This document shows positions 1 to 9,941 of a DNA stretch of 64,000 nt, piece by piece. The notes under the pieces are model-generated. The model did not search any database. It saw only the letters and a program-made list of their open reading frames with translations, and was not told the origin of the DNA. The position numbers were made by a program, and so were the translations under genes. The stretch is from contig CP042279.1 of assembly GCA_007858575.1 (NCBI GenBank), positions 5,830,501-5,894,500 on the forward strand, given 5' to 3'. Each line of letters opens with the position of its first letter. Position 1 is the stretch's first letter. The stretch is from Streptomyces sp. WAC08241. Its GTDB lineage: Bacteria > Actinomycetota > Actinomycetes > Streptomycetales > Streptomycetaceae.

Positions 1-380
1 CGCCGGATAGGAGGGCCAGGTCCGGCACGGCCGGCTCGTCCGCGCCGCCCGCGAACGGCTGCCGCATCCACACCCCGAACTCGTCGCCGTCGGTGTCCGC
101 GAACCACCAGACCCACTCGCCGTCCGGGGACAGCGTCCCGTCCGTCGTGCCGTTCGGCCGGTCCGTGACCTGCCGCTGCTCCCCGGTCGCCCGGTCCCAC
201 GCGTACAGCTCGTACGTCCCCGTCGCGTTGGACACGAACAGCGAGCGGTCCGGTGCCTCCTCGGCCCACTCGGGCAGGGGAGACGCGGGGCGCGCGGAAG
301 CGCTGCTCCCAGACGGGCGCGTCGGGGCTCGCGGGGCTCTCGGTGCTCTCGGGGCTCTCGGCGTTCTTGCTCTCAGTCAT
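1..380 (-). CDS. S9 family prolyl oligopeptidase, N-terminal part, cut by window edge
   Basis: Only the first 125 or so residues are in the window; the catalytic alpha/beta-hydrolase domain lies off the left edge. The ATG at 378-380 opens a hydrophilic start (MTESKNAESPES). After one frame correction the protein reads as beta-propeller blades with YELYAWDRATGEQRQVTDR and LSPDGEWVWWFADTDGDEFG, typical of cytoplasmic S9 acylaminoacyl peptidases in Streptomyces. The G run at 277-280 has one base too many, which breaks the frame. The gene diverges from the methyltransferase at 452, with about 70 bp between the starts. Family assignment rests on the propeller motifs only, since the Ser-Asp-His residues cannot be seen. 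Confidence 0.7.
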   Translation of the reverse strand, partial: MTESKNAESPESTESPASPDAPVWEQRFRAPRVSPARVGRGGTGPLAVRVQRDGDVRAVRVGPGDRGAAAGHGPAERHDGRDAVPGRRVGLVVRGHRRRRVRGVDAAAVRGRRGRAGRAGPGPPIR

Positions 381-432
381 GGCCCCCATCATGCTCCGGG
401 CGGCGGACAACCGGGTCGCGTCCTCCGCAGCC

Positions 433-441
433 TGTGGATAA
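433..441 (-). promoter_or_regulatory. Perfect TTATCCACA, DnaA-box-like 9-mer
   Basis: The + strand reads TGTGGATAA, the reverse complement of TTATCCACA, a consensus DnaA box. It lies between the S9 peptidase and the methyltransferase start. Such an AT-containing 9-mer is rare by chance in DNA this GC-rich. No other origin feature is nearby, so a regulatory or DnaA-titrating role is inference. Confidence 0.4.
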
Positions 442-451
442 CCTCGCCGAC

Positions 452-1281
452 ATGTACTCTCCGACCCCCGAGGACTGGCGCGAGGCCAACCGGGCGCGCT
501 GGGACGAGCGCGTCCCGATCCACGCGGCCGGTTCCTTCTACGACCTCGACGCCTTCCGCGCGGGCAAGGACGCCCTGCGGGACTTCGAGCTCGCGGAGGT
601 CGGGGACGTCACCGGGCGGACCCTGCTCCACCTCCAGTGCCACATCGGCCTGGACACCCTCTCCTGGGCCCGGCGGGGCGCCGCCCACGTCGTCGGCCTG
701 GACTTCTCCGAGCCGGCCGTCGAGACCGCCCGCTCGCTCGCCGCCGACCTGGGCCTCACGCAGGACCGGGCCGCCTTCGTCGCCGCCGACGTGTACGACG
801 CGGCCGAGGCCGTCCCCGACAGCTCGTACGACGTCGTCTACACCGGCGGCGGGGCGCTGTGCTGGCTGCCCGACGTCGAGCGCTGGGCGGAGACCGCCGC
901 CTCGCTCGTCGCCCCCGGCGGCTTCCTCTACCTGGCCGAGTTCCACCCGCTGACCGACTCGCTCGACGACGAGACCGGCAGCCGGATCGTGCACGACTAC
1001 TTCGTCCGCGAGCCGTGGGTGGACACCACCCCGGCACGTACGCCGACCTCGACGCCACCACCGTCCACAACCGCAGCGTGGAGTGGGTGCACCCGGTCGG
1101 CGAGGTCGTCACGGCGCTCGCGCGGGCGGGCCTGCGGATCGACTTCCTGCACGAGCACGACGTCTCGCTCTTCCCCCGCTACGGCACCCTCCAGCGGCAC
1201 GAGGACGGCTACTACCGCTTCCCGGCGGACCGCCCCCGCGTCCCCCTGATGTACTCGCTCAAGGCGTCCCGCCCGGCCTGA
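452..1281 (+). CDS. Class I SAM-dependent methyltransferase
   Basis: Predicted cytosolic methyltransferase of about 276 residues; substrate unknown. Motif I appears as LLHLQCHIGLDTLSWARRGA (near residues 58-77), followed by the acidic GLDFSEPAVE that would bind the SAM ribose. A later block reads YDVVYTGGGALCWLPDVERW and then LVAPGGFLYLAEFHPL. I chose the ATG at 452 over the in-frame GTG at 434 because MYSPTPEDWREANRARWDER is the usual family start. The frame breaks near 1030, where a C run (ACCACCCCGG) appears one base short; the C-terminus (LDATTVHNRSVEWVHP to MYSLKASRPA) continues in the next frame to the TGA at 1279. It stands alone and has no partner that would suggest a pathway. Confidence 0.8.
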
Positions 1282-1306
1282 GCCGACAGGACCGGGCCAC
1301 CCGGCC

Positions 1307-2339
1307 TCAGGCCGTGTCCCTCGGGCGCACGTGGTGCGTCCGGCGGCCGTCCGGGCCGAGGACCTGCGCCCCGATCTTGTGGGTGCGCAGCGACAGCGAG
1401 GTGCCCGTGATCCGCAGCGCCGGCGCGGCCCGGACGAGCGCCGCCGTCACCTCGTGCAGCTCGTCGACGGTACGGAGCCACATCGCGAGCGCCAGGTTGT
1501 GCGGTCCGGTGACCGAGGTGACGAGCCGCGTCTGGCGCAGCCGGCCGAGCGCGGCGACCGTCTCCGGCACCTCGACGGGCGGGATGTCCGCCGTCACCAG
1601 CGCCCACACCGGGCGCCCGGAGAAGAGCGCGGCGCGGGCAGACAGTGGTGGTGGAACGCGCCGGCCGCCGTCAGGACGTCCAGCCTGCGCCGCACCGTCG
1701 ACTCGCTCGTACCGCACTGCCGGGCGAGCTCGGCGGCGCTGCGGCGGGCGTCCCCGCCAGCTCCGCGACGATCCGCCGGTCCAGGTCGGTGACGTACGGG
1801 TACGCGCGCGCGGGGGCCGGCCCTGCTGCTTCTCGCCCGCCAGCTCCGTGAGGAGCTGGACCTGCCCGGGGTGAGCTGGTCGATCCGCGACCGGTACGGG
1901 CGGTTGTGCAGCCGGGTGACGACCTGCGCGCGGCACCGGACCACCCCGGGCAGGCGCCGCACCCGCCCGGCGAGGTAGCCGTCGAGGGCGTAGAGGTCGG
2001 GGAGGCGACGAGCAGCACCAGGTCGGCGTCGCCGGTCACCTGGTGGACGCCGAGGGTGCAGGAGTCCTCCGAGAGCTCGCCCGCGGTCGCCTCGATGTCC
2101 CCGGCGACGCACTCCAGCTCCACCCACGCGTACAGGGTGGCCTCCTTGCCGCGCCGGGCGGCGAGCAGGGAACTCCAGGCGTAGCCCTTGCCGCTGAGGT
2201 GCTCCCAGCGCCGGGCGAGGGTGTCGGGGCTCGCCTCCAGGACGGCCGAGAGCTGGGTCCAACTGGCGCGCGGAGCCATTTGCAGTGCGTGGATCAGCGC
2301 CAGATCCGCCTCTCCCAGGACGGATTCCCCGGTATCCAT
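1307..2339 (-). CDS. Double-domain Lrp/AsnC family transcriptional regulator
   Basis: Reconstructs to about 344 residues with two copies of the Lrp plan. The first copy has an HTH (ADLALIHALQMAPRASWTQL) and a ligand-binding RAM domain (TLYAWVELECVAGDIE to VTGDADLVLLV). The second has another HTH (TDLDRRIVAELAG, then SAAELARQCGTSESTVRRRL) and RAM domain (RQTRLVTSVTGPHNLALAMW). Tandem AsnC proteins of this size are common in actinobacteria and usually sense amino acids. At least four frame changes are needed between 1600 and 2000, all near G/C runs. Start is the ATG at 2337-2339, and the stop is at 1307-1309. It diverges from the truncated LuxR-type gene at 2740 across 400 bp. The ligand cannot be told from the sequence. 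Confidence 0.75.
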
Positions 2340-2739
2340 GTGCCTCCTTGGCCGATCCCCGGAAAACCCCTCCCATGGGTTCCGGGGCGCCCCAGGATGT
2401 GCACCGGGGCACGTGCATTCAATCCCCTGACGGTGGCCTCCGCCATGACGTCGGGCACAAGGAGCGGGCGCGGCGGTCCGCGACGTCCCCACGCGCGCGC
2501 GTAAGCAGGACGAGCAGGAAGGGCGGGATGACGAGGCACCTGCGGGGAGCGGACGTCCGTCCGGTCGTCCGGCCGGAGCACCGGCCGTCGGCAGGACCGG
2601 ACACGTCCGGAGCATCGGGACCGGAGGGAGCGCCGGGGGATCGGGGCAGCGGGGCCACCGGGCGCCCCGGGAGCGCCGAGGGCGCCGGGGTCGTCGGGTC
2701 CGGGTCTCCCCGGAGACCGAGCTGCTGTGGGGCGAACCG
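2340..2739. other. 400-bp intergenic stretch, no gene seen
   Basis: Lies between the AsnC regulator start and the first recognisable codons of the LuxR-type remnant. Open frames here are Pro/Gly/Arg/Ala-rich and match no family. Its right part (about 2560-2700) is a run of short GGA/CCG-rich words. It presumably holds the AsnC promoter on the left. The missing N-terminal half of the next gene may once have occupied the right part. Confidence 0.4.
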
Positions 2740-4075
2740 GTGACCGCCGGTCAACTCGCCGCCGCCGAGGGCGGGTACGACCGCTGTGACCCGGAGGAAC
2801 GGCTCCTGTGGGAGCGGCTCTCCGTCTTCGAGGGCACCTTCGGCCGGGACGCCGTCCGCGAGGTGTGCGCCTCCGGCGCGCTCCCCCGGCCCGGATCCCG
2901 GCGGTCCTCGACCGGCTCGCCCCCTCGCGCTCCTGCCCGTCGACGACCTCTTCGACGGCGAGGAGGACGCGGCCCGCTACTGGATGCCGCACCCCGTGCG
3001 CGCGGTGGGCGCCCGCAGGCTCACCGAACGCGGCGACCGCCGGTCCGTCGTCCTGCGCCACCGCAGGTGGTGCGCCCGCTCGCCCGGCGGGCCGCCGACC
3101 GGTGGCAGAGCGGTCGGCAGCTCGACGCCCGCGACCTCGCCCTGCGGGAACTCCCCGACCTGGCCGCCGCCATGGACCCCACGAACGCGCCGCTGTCCCC
3201 GAGCGCCGAGGCCGGCACGTCCGTCGAGATCACGGTCTCCCTGTGGTTCCTGTGGGTGGCCTGCGGCCGGGTCGCCGAGGGCCGGGCCCGGCTGCGGCAC
3301 GCCCTCGCCCTGCACCCCGGGCCGCCACCGGCCCGCGCCCTGTGGCTCGCCGCCCACCTGGAGCTGGAGTCGGGCCGCCCCGAGGACGCCGACCCGCTCC
3401 TCGTCCGGGCCTGGGCGGCGGCCGTACGGGACGGCGACGACCGGTGCCTGGGCCTGCTCGCCCAGTTGCGCGGCTCCACCGCCCTCCACCAGGGGCGCAC
3501 GCGCGGCGGCGGCCGAGTTCCGGGAGGCGCTGGCCCTGACGGAGGAGCCCCCGGACTTCGGCCCCGGCCGCGAGATGGCTGGGCCGGGCTCGCCCTCGCC
3601 CTCGCCCGCACCGATCCGGAGGCCGCGCAGGAGGCCCTGGACCGACTGCCGCTCGAACGGACGGGGCGGCGGGCCTGGGCGGCCGGGACCTGTGGGCCGA
3701 CGCCTGGGCGCACCACGCGCGTGCCGAGCTCCTCGCCTGGGACGGGGAGCGGGGAGGGCCGTCGACCACGCCCGGCGGGCGCTCCGCGGCCATCTGGCGC
3801 TCGGCTCGGCGGCGGGCGCGTCCTGCGCGGCCGAACTCCTCGCGGAACTGCGGATCACGACCGGCAGGCTCGTCTCCGCCGCCCACCTCCTGGGCGCCGT
3901 GGACGTGCTGCGGTCCTCCGTCTTCGGCGAGGCGTACCGCCCGGCGGCCTCCAGCGCGACGGCCCGGCGGCGCAGCGAACGGGCCCTGCGGGAGGCGCTC
4001 GGCGCGGAGGAGCTGCGCCGGACGTGCGAAGAGGGCGCCCGCCTGGGCCTGTTCGCCCTCTCGGAGGAGCCCTGA
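2740..4075 (+). pseudogene. Truncated LuxR/AfsR-type ATPase regulator (winged-helix and TPR part only)
   Basis: The readable protein begins ETELLWGEPV just ahead of the GTG at 2740 and continues CDPEERLLWERLSVFEGTFG and DAVREVC, the segment that follows the NB-ARC-like ATPase core in large LuxR-family regulators. After this come TPR-like helices (ALWLAAHLELESGRPEDADP and similar) and a tail ending FALSEEP. No Walker A or B motif is present upstream and no LuxR HTH follows, so both ends of the family architecture are missing. Several frameshifts also occur (near 2890, 2930, 3080, 3510 and 3680). I infer a decayed regulator; sequence error adds to the breaks but cannot explain the lost domains. 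Confidence 0.55.
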
Positions 4076-4180
4076 GGCCTCCCCGACCCCCTGTCCGCCG
4101 GACAGACCCTAGGGCCTTCGCGAGTCCTCTCCGGGTCTTCCCAGGGGTTTCCGGCGTCTTCCCGGGGCCCCGACGGGTAG

Positions 4181-6045
4181 TTACGGGGTGACGATCGGGA
4201 ACAGCGGGTCGGGCTTCGTCACGTACGAGAGGAGGCGGGCGAACAGGGCGGGTCGCTCTTCACCCCGACCCCGAGTTTCCCGGGCCCCTGCCCGGCGAGC
4301 AGGCCGAGGAGCTGCTGCTTGGACAGGGTCAGGGTGAGCCCGGCGGGCGTCCGGGGCTCGGCGACCGCCCGGTGGGTGAGGGCGCCGTTGTGCAGGGTGA
4401 GCCGCCGCCGCTCGCCCACGGGGTCGTCCGTCAGGACCAGGTCGACGGTCAGGTCGTCGTCCCAGGCGCGCGGCCCGTCGATCGCGACGGCGATCGAGTC
4501 GATCAGCATGGGGACGGTGAGGGCCGCCGCCATCTCCGGGTTGGTCATGTCGACCGTCTCGCCGCTGATCCCCTCCCGGAGCTCCTGCGCCGAGGTGAGG
4601 TAGAAGTTCCGCCAGGGGCCGTTCTCGGCGCCGTGCCCCAGTCGCTCGTACACCCCGGCGAGCGCCTCCTTGGCCTCCTCGTGCACCGCGCTCGCCGGCC
4701 GCTCCTCGCCGACGGGGACCTCCGGCGCGGTGGCGAAGACCAGGTGGTTCAGGAGGGTCGCGGCGAACCGCGGGTCGCCCTCCTCCGCGTACGCGCGCGC
4801 CTTGGCGAGGGTCTCGGCGGGCCCGCCCGCCACCGCCACGTACCGCTTGGCGAGCTCGACCGGCGGGTGCTCCCACAGGTGGGCCACGTTGCCGTCGAAC
4901 CAGCCCAGGTAGCGCTGGTAGACCGCCTTCGCGTTGTGGTTCAGGGAGCCGTAGTACCCGCGCGCGTGCCAGGCGCGGGCGAGCGCCGGCGGCAGCTCGA
5001 TCGTCTCGGCGATCTCCGGCGCGGTGAGGCCCTCGTTGAGCAGCCGGAGCGTCTGGTCGTGCAGGTACGCGTAGAGGTCGCGCTGCTCGGTCAGGAACCG
5101 CACCACCTCGTCGTGGCCCCAGGTCGGCCAGTGGTGGGAGGCGAAGGCGACGTCGTACCGCCCGTGGAAGTACTCGACCGCCTCGTCGAGGTATGCGGCC
5201 CAGATCCGGGCGTCTCGGACGACCGCCCCGCGCAGGGTCAGGACGTTGTGCATGTTGTGCGTGGCGTTCTCGGCCAGGCACAGGGCGCGGAGGTCGGGGA
5301 AGAGGAAGTTCATCTCGGCCGGGGCCTCGGTGCCCGGCGTGAGCTGGAAGACGATCCGCACGCCGTCGACCGTCTCCTCCTGGCCGGTCTCCGTGACGTC
5401 CACGGTCGGCGGGATCAGGCTGATGGTGCCGGTGGACATGGTCGGCCGAGTCCGGCGCCGATCTGGGCGTCCGGCGCCTTCGGCAGGTTCGACCCGTACA
5501 TGTAGCTCGCCCGGCGGGTCATGGCGTTGCCCGCGTACACGTTCTCGCTGACGGCGTGCTCCAGGAAGCCGGCCGGGCGAGGACCGGCACCCCTCCTCGG
5601 TGCCGGGGGCAGGACGCCCCGGGCGCCGCCGAAGTGGTCGCCGTGCGAGTGGGTGTAGACCAGGCCGGTGACGGGGCGGTCGCCGCGGTGCTCCCGGTAG
5701 AGCGCGAGGGCCGCGGCGGCGGTCTCCGTGGAGATGAGCGGGTCGATGACGACGACCCCGCGCTCGCCCTCGACGAGCGTCATGTTCGACAGGTCGAGGC
5801 CCCGCACCTGGTAGATCCCCTCGGTGACCTCGTAGAGCCCCTGCCGGGCGCAGAGCCGCGACTGGCGCCAGAGGCTGGGGTGCGCGGTGTCGGGGCAGTC
5901 CGCCTCCAGGAACCGGTAGGCGTCGCCGTCCCAGACCGTCCGCCCGCCGGCGTCCGTCACCGTGCCGGGGACGAGGGCGGCGAGGAAGCCCCGCTCGGCG
6001 TTCTCGAAGTCGGTGGTGTCCTCGAACGGGGAGGGTGTCGCTCAT
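4181..6045 (-). CDS. Alkyl/aryl sulfatase, metallo-beta-lactamase fold (SdsA/BDS1 type)
   Basis: Hydrolyses alkyl sulfates such as SDS to alcohol and sulfate, by family. About 620 residues, the usual length. The N-terminal zinc-binding motif is THSHGDHFGG (near residue 155), inside GLVYTHSHGDHFGGARGVL. The middle carries HWPTWGHDEVVRF, RLLNEGLTAPEIAETIELP and SLNHNAKAVYQRYLGWFDGN, typical of the dimerisation and substrate region, and the end has the SCP2-like C-terminal domain (LTVDLVLTDDPVGE to LTLSKQQLL). Start is the ATG at 6043-6045 (MSDTLP). Frames change right after the start, near 5600, near 5450 and near 4260. No signal peptide is visible, unlike secreted Pseudomonas SdsA, so this copy is probably cytosolic. 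Confidence 0.88.
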
Positions 6046-6211
6046 GGGCGGGGTGCTCCGTTCGGCGCGGACGTGCGGAGGACGTGCGGGCGGACGTGTA
6101 AGCGGACGCGTACCGGATCCATCTGACCACCGGACCCCGGGACCCGCACGCCGGGCCGGGGAGGGCGGAAGGCCCGCGGCGTACCTACCCTGGTGGATAC
6201 GGAGGTGACCC

Positions 6212-6490
6212 ATGAGACGACGGCACCACTTCCACATCGACCACCTCGGGCACTCGGTCTCCGTGACCGTGGAGACGGGCACTCGACGGTCGTCGACGTC
6301 CTCGTCGACGGCAAGGAGACCGCCCGGGTCAAGATCGGCCACGAGCGGCAGGTCGCCCTCCCGGTCGGGCTGCCGACCGACCCGCCGACGACGGTGACCG
6401 TACGGGTGGCCGCGGGCCCCGGCGTACCGCGCTGCCTGCTGATCCCGGGGACGAGGGGACCCGCTGGTGATGCCGCCGAGGGCGTACTGA
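6212..6490 (+). CDS. Small conserved hypothetical protein
   Basis: A small protein of about 92 residues read across two indels: it starts MRRRHHFHIDHLGHSVSVTV, continues STVVDVLVDGKETARVKIGH and VALPVGLPTDPPTTVTVRV, and ends near PPRAY at the TGA in 6488-6490. The alternating hydrophobic pattern suggests an all-beta fold. The start follows GGAGGTGACC (about 6200), a good ribosome site. No signal peptide or membrane helix is present. I do not recognise a function. It converges with the kinase gene, whose stop is at 6508. Confidence 0.55.
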
Positions 6491-6507
6491 CGGGGTCAGC
6501 AGGGGGC

Positions 6508-7561
6508 TCAGGAGAGCCAGACCATGCCGATGATCAGGAAGACCACGAAGGCGATGCCACCGGCCACGGCGGCCGTCTTGCGCGGGCGGCGCCGGGACAG
6601 CTCGGCGAGCCCACCGGTGGCGGCCGGGCGCTCGCGGCGCCGGGAGGCGGGCGCGGCGGCGGGTCCGGTCATCGGCGGCGGAGTGGGCGCGGGCACGTGC
6701 CGGGGCAGGGGCGCGGGGCGGTGCGGCGCGGGAGCGGCGGGGGCCTGGTGGTAGGAGCGCCAGGCGCCGGAGGAGAACCAGTCGGCGATGGCCTGGGCCG
6801 GGGGACGCTGCTCCGGCTGCTTCGCGAGCAGGCTCAGCAGGTACGACTCGAACTCGGACGGCAGCGCGACCCCGAGGTGCGCGGGCGGCGTCGGCGGGGT
6901 GTCGATGTGCTGGTACAGCAGGGCGGTCGCGGTGTCCGCGCGGAACGGGGGTCTGCCGGTCAGCAGTTGGTAGAGCACGCAGCCCAGGGAGTACACGTCG
7001 GAGGCGGGCGAGGCGGGCTGTCCGAGGGCCCGCTCGGGCGCCAGGTAGAGCCCGGTGCCCACGATCTGACCGGTCGTCGTGAGCGCGGCGGAGGGTCGTC
7101 GACGAAGCGGGCGATGCCGAAGTCGGCGAGCTTCACCGTCCCTTCGGCGTCGATGAGCAGGTTTCCCGGCTTGATGTCCCGGTGCACCACGCCCTGCCGG
7201 TGCGCGGCCGCGAGCCCGGCGGCGGCGTGCGCGGCGACCACGGCGACCCGCTCGGGCGGCAGGACCAGGGGTCGGAGGGGCTTCCGGCGAGGCTGTCGCC
7301 CTCGACCAACTCCATGACGAGGAACAGCTTCCCGTCCCACGTGCCGAAGTCGAAGACGCCCACCACGTGCGGGTGGCTCAGCCGGGCGGCGGTCTGCGCC
7401 TCCAGGCGGAACCGGTCGCCGGCGGAGGGATCGGCCGCGTTCGCCAGCATCAGCTTCACGGCCACGGCCCGGCCGAGGACCTCGTCGGTGGCCTGCCACA
7501 CCTCGCCCATGCCGCCCCGGCCGATACACACGTGAAGCCGATATCGGTCCGCGACCAGCAC
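6508..7561 (-). CDS. Serine/threonine protein kinase, tail-anchored
   Basis: A Hanks-type kinase of about 350 residues. The glycine loop is IGRGGMGEVWQATDE, the ATP lysine is in AVAVKLML, the catalytic loop is VVHRDIKPGNLLID, the metal motif is ADFGIARF and the APE region is GLYLAPERALG. After the kinase domain comes a Pro/Ala-rich linker and one membrane helix (AVAGGIAFVVFLIIGMVWL) that ends one residue before the stop. There is no extracellular PASTA or other sensor domain. I chose the GTG at 7559-7561 because AAAGGGTGG lies just upstream. Frames change near 7270 and 7090. The target is unknown; the adjacent glycosyltransferase diverges from it. Confidence 0.85.
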
Positions 7562-7778
7562 CTGGAGACCACCCTTTCGAAGATCGATCAACCTGACGGA
7601 AGGGAACCAGCGTAGAGCCGCGCGGCCGCGCTCTCGCCGCGCTCCCCTCCGAACGCCCTCGCGGTGCACGACGCCCGTGGTGCGGATGAACGGAAGGTGT
7701 CGGTGTGCGGCTAGCATCGCGCCCGAAAAGGCCTTCGGGGCCTGAAGGGCCTTTGGCCGGCGAGGAACGGAGCGGACC

Positions 7779-8654
7779 GTGGCGCGACCGCGCGTGGGTG
7801 TGGCGGTACTGACGATGGGCACGCGCCCGACCGAACTGCGGGCGCTGCTCGACGCGGTGGCGGACCAGGACGAGCGGGCCGCCCGGATCGTGGTCGTCGG
7901 CAACGGCACGGGCTCGCTCCCGGAGCTGCCCGAGGGCGTGACCGGGGTCGAACTCCCGGAGAACCGGGGGTGACGGGCGGCCGGAACGTCGCGCTCGACA
8001 CGCTCCGCTCGTTCGGCGACGTGGACGTGGTGGTGGACCTCGACGACGACGGCCTCCTCGTCGACCGGGACGTCTTCCGCCGCCTGGCGGACCTGTACGA
8101 GGGGACCCGGCGCTCGGCGTCGTCTCGTTCCGGATCGCGGACGAGCACGGCGAGACCCAGCGCCGCCACGTGCCCCGCCTGGGGCCAAGGACCCGATGCG
8201 CGGCGGCGAGGTGACGACCTTCCTCGGCGGCGGCCACGGCCTGTCGATGCGGATGCTCGACGAGATCGGGGGCTGGCCGGAGGAGTTCTTCTTCACCCAT
8301 GAGGAGACGGACCTCGCCTGGCGGGCCCTGGACGCGGGCTGGAAGGTCGTCTACGAGCCGAAGCTCCTCCTCCAGCACCCGAAGACCAGCCCGGCCCGGC
8401 ACGCCGTCTACCACCGCATGACCGCCCGCAACCGCGTCTGGCTGGCCAAGCGCAACCTCCCGGCCCTCCTCGTCCCCGTCTACCTCGCCGTCTGGACCCT
8501 CCTCACCCTGGCCCGCACCCGCTCCCTCCCGGGCCTCGGCGCCTGGCTCGCCGGCTTCGCCGAGGGCATCCGCCGCCCGGCGGGCCCCCGCACCCCGATC
8601 CGCTGGTCGACGGTCCTGCGCATGACACGGCTGGGGCGGCCGCCGGTGATCTAG
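7779..8654 (+). CDS. Family 2 glycosyltransferase
   Basis: Predicted inverting GT-A glycosyltransferase of about 290 residues. It starts with a Rossmann-like strand (VGVAVLTMGTRPTELRALL), followed by IVVVGNGTG, the GGRNVALD segment and the metal-binding acidic motif VVDLDDDG. The acceptor side reads FLGGGHGLSMRMLDEIGGW and FFFTHEETDLAWRALDAGW, the classical ED-type general base and following helix. The C-terminal part (LPALLVPVYLAVWTLLTLA) is hydrophobic and likely touches the membrane. Start is the GTG at 7779 (VARPRVGVAV). Frames change near 7970, 8115 and 8185. It resembles rhamnosyltransferase-like enzymes, but the sugar and acceptor cannot be read from the sequence. Confidence 0.82.
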
Positions 8655-8661
8655 CAGGGCC

Positions 8662-8688
8662 GGCCGCGGCGTTTTCGGCGCCGCGGCC
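8662..8688 (+). terminator. Hairpin terminator after the glycosyltransferase
   Basis: Perfect 10-bp inverted repeat GGCCGCGGCG / CGCCGCGGCC with loop TTTTCGG, starting 8 bases after the stop codon. Confidence 0.6.
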
Positions 8689-8705
8689 CCCGCCCGAACA
8701 CCAAC

Positions 8706-8747
8706 AGGTCGGGCCCGGTACTGATCTCTCAGTACCGGGCCCGACCT
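8706..8747. terminator. Strong 19-bp hairpin between convergent genes
   Basis: Perfect 19-bp inverted repeat (8706-8724 and 8729-8747) with a 4-base loop, rich in AGGTCGGGCCCGGTACTGA. It lies between the glycosyltransferase (+) and the 3' end of tRNA-Pro (-), so it can stop transcription from both sides. The short T run (GTTT) fits + strand use. Confidence 0.75.
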
Positions 8748-8760
8748 GGTGTTTCGGCTG

Positions 8761-8834
8761 TCGGGGTGGCGGGATTTGAACCCACGACCTCTTCGTCCCG
8801 AACGAAGCGCGCTGCCAAGCTGCGCTACACCCCG
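8761..8834 (-). tRNA. tRNA-Pro (anticodon CGG)
   Basis: Folds as a 74-nt cloverleaf on the minus strand: acceptor CGGGGTG/CACCCCG, D stem GCGC/GCGC, anticodon stem CTTCG/CGAAG with loop TTCGGGA (anticodon CGG), and T arm GTGGG-TTCAAAT-CCCGC. The discriminator base is A and the CCA end is not encoded. It reads CCG codons, which are very frequent in this genome. Confidence 0.96.
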
Positions 8835-8933
8835 ATGTCGCTGCTCTGCGTGTTCACGTCGCGGCGACATCGATTACTTTAGCCCACGCGCGCGCTGAGG
8901 CGAAATCCGGTATTCGGGGGCGCCGCCCCGGGG

Positions 8934-9870
8934 TCAGGGGCGGGCCGTCAGGGTGAGGAGGGTGGCCTCCGGGGGCAGGCGAAGCGGACCGGGGTGTAGC
9001 GGTTGGTGCCGCAGCCCGCCGAGACGTGCAGGTAGGACGTGTGGCCCCCGGCCGTGTGGGTGGAGAGGCCCCGCGCCCGGTCCGTGTCCAGGTCGCAGTT
9101 GGTGACGAGCGCCCCGTGGAGGGGGACGCGGAGCTGGCCGCCGTGGGTGTGCCCGGCCAGGACCAGCTCGTACCCGTCCGCCGTGAAGGCGTCCAGGGAG
9201 CGCAGGTACGGGGCGTGGACCACGCCCACCGTGAAGTCGGCGTCCGGGTCCGGGCCGCCCGCCACCCGCTCGTACCGGTCGCGCTTGATGTGCGGGTCGT
9301 CCAGGCCGGTGAACGCCAGCTCGGCCCCGGACAGCTTCAGCCGGCCCCGGGTGTTGGTGAGGTCCACCCAGCCCGCCGCGTCGAAGGCGTCCCGCATCCC
9401 CTCCCAGGGGTTGTGGACGGCGCCGACGGCCGGCTTGTTGCCGTTGAGGCCGTGGCGGCCCTGCGCCTTCTCCAGGAGGTAGCGGGCGGGGTTGCGCAGC
9501 TTCGGGCCGTAGTAGTCGTTCGAGCCGAAGACGTACACGCCCGGGAACTCCATCAGCGGCCCGAGCGCGTCCAGGACCTCCGGCACCGCCTCGGTGTCGG
9601 AGAGGTTGTCGCCGGTGTTGACGACGAAGTCCGGGCGGAGCCCGGCGAGCGACTGGAGCCAGGCCCGCTTCTTGCGCTGCCCGCTCACCATGTGGATGTC
9701 GGAGACCTGGAGGACCCGCAGGTCGCCCATGCCCCGGGGGAGGACCGGGACCGTCACCGGCGGAGCCGGAAGGAGCGGGCTTCGAAGCCCGCCGCGTAGA
9801 CGAGTCCGGCCGCGGCCGTCGCCGTGAGACCTGCCGTGATCTTCAGGGGGATCCCGTACCGTGCGCGCAT
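8934..9870 (-). CDS. Membrane-anchored metallophosphoesterase (YkuE/YaeI-like)
   Basis: About 312 residues. The N-terminus (MRARYGIPLKITAGLTATAA to GLVYAAGF) is a single signal-anchor helix. The calcineurin-like motifs follow in order: QVSDIHM (D-x-H), NTGDNLSD (GD), FGSNDYYG in the place of GNHD/E, VVHAPY, and LAGHTHGGQL (GHxH). The second His of the GNH motif is absent, as in many actinobacterial members, so its metal chemistry may differ from the textbook enzyme. YkuE/YaeI relatives act on lipid or UDP-linked substrates. Start is the ATG at 9868-9870; stop is at 8934-8936. One frame change follows the anchor (near 9760) and one lies close to the C-terminus (near 8965). Confidence 0.82.
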
Positions 9871-9941
9871 CCCCCATCGTCGCAGACCCGTGCGGGGAAA
9901 TGCGCGGGCGGTGGGGGTGCGGCACCTGCCACACTTGGGTC

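Noticed and set aside
433..441. Chromosomal origin of replication
   Set aside because: Only isolated DnaA-box-like 9-mers are present, without a cluster and without dnaA, dnaN or gyrB nearby.
8761..8834. Integration site for a mobile element at tRNA-Pro
   Set aside because: No integrase, no repeated 3' end of the tRNA, and ordinary genes on both sides.
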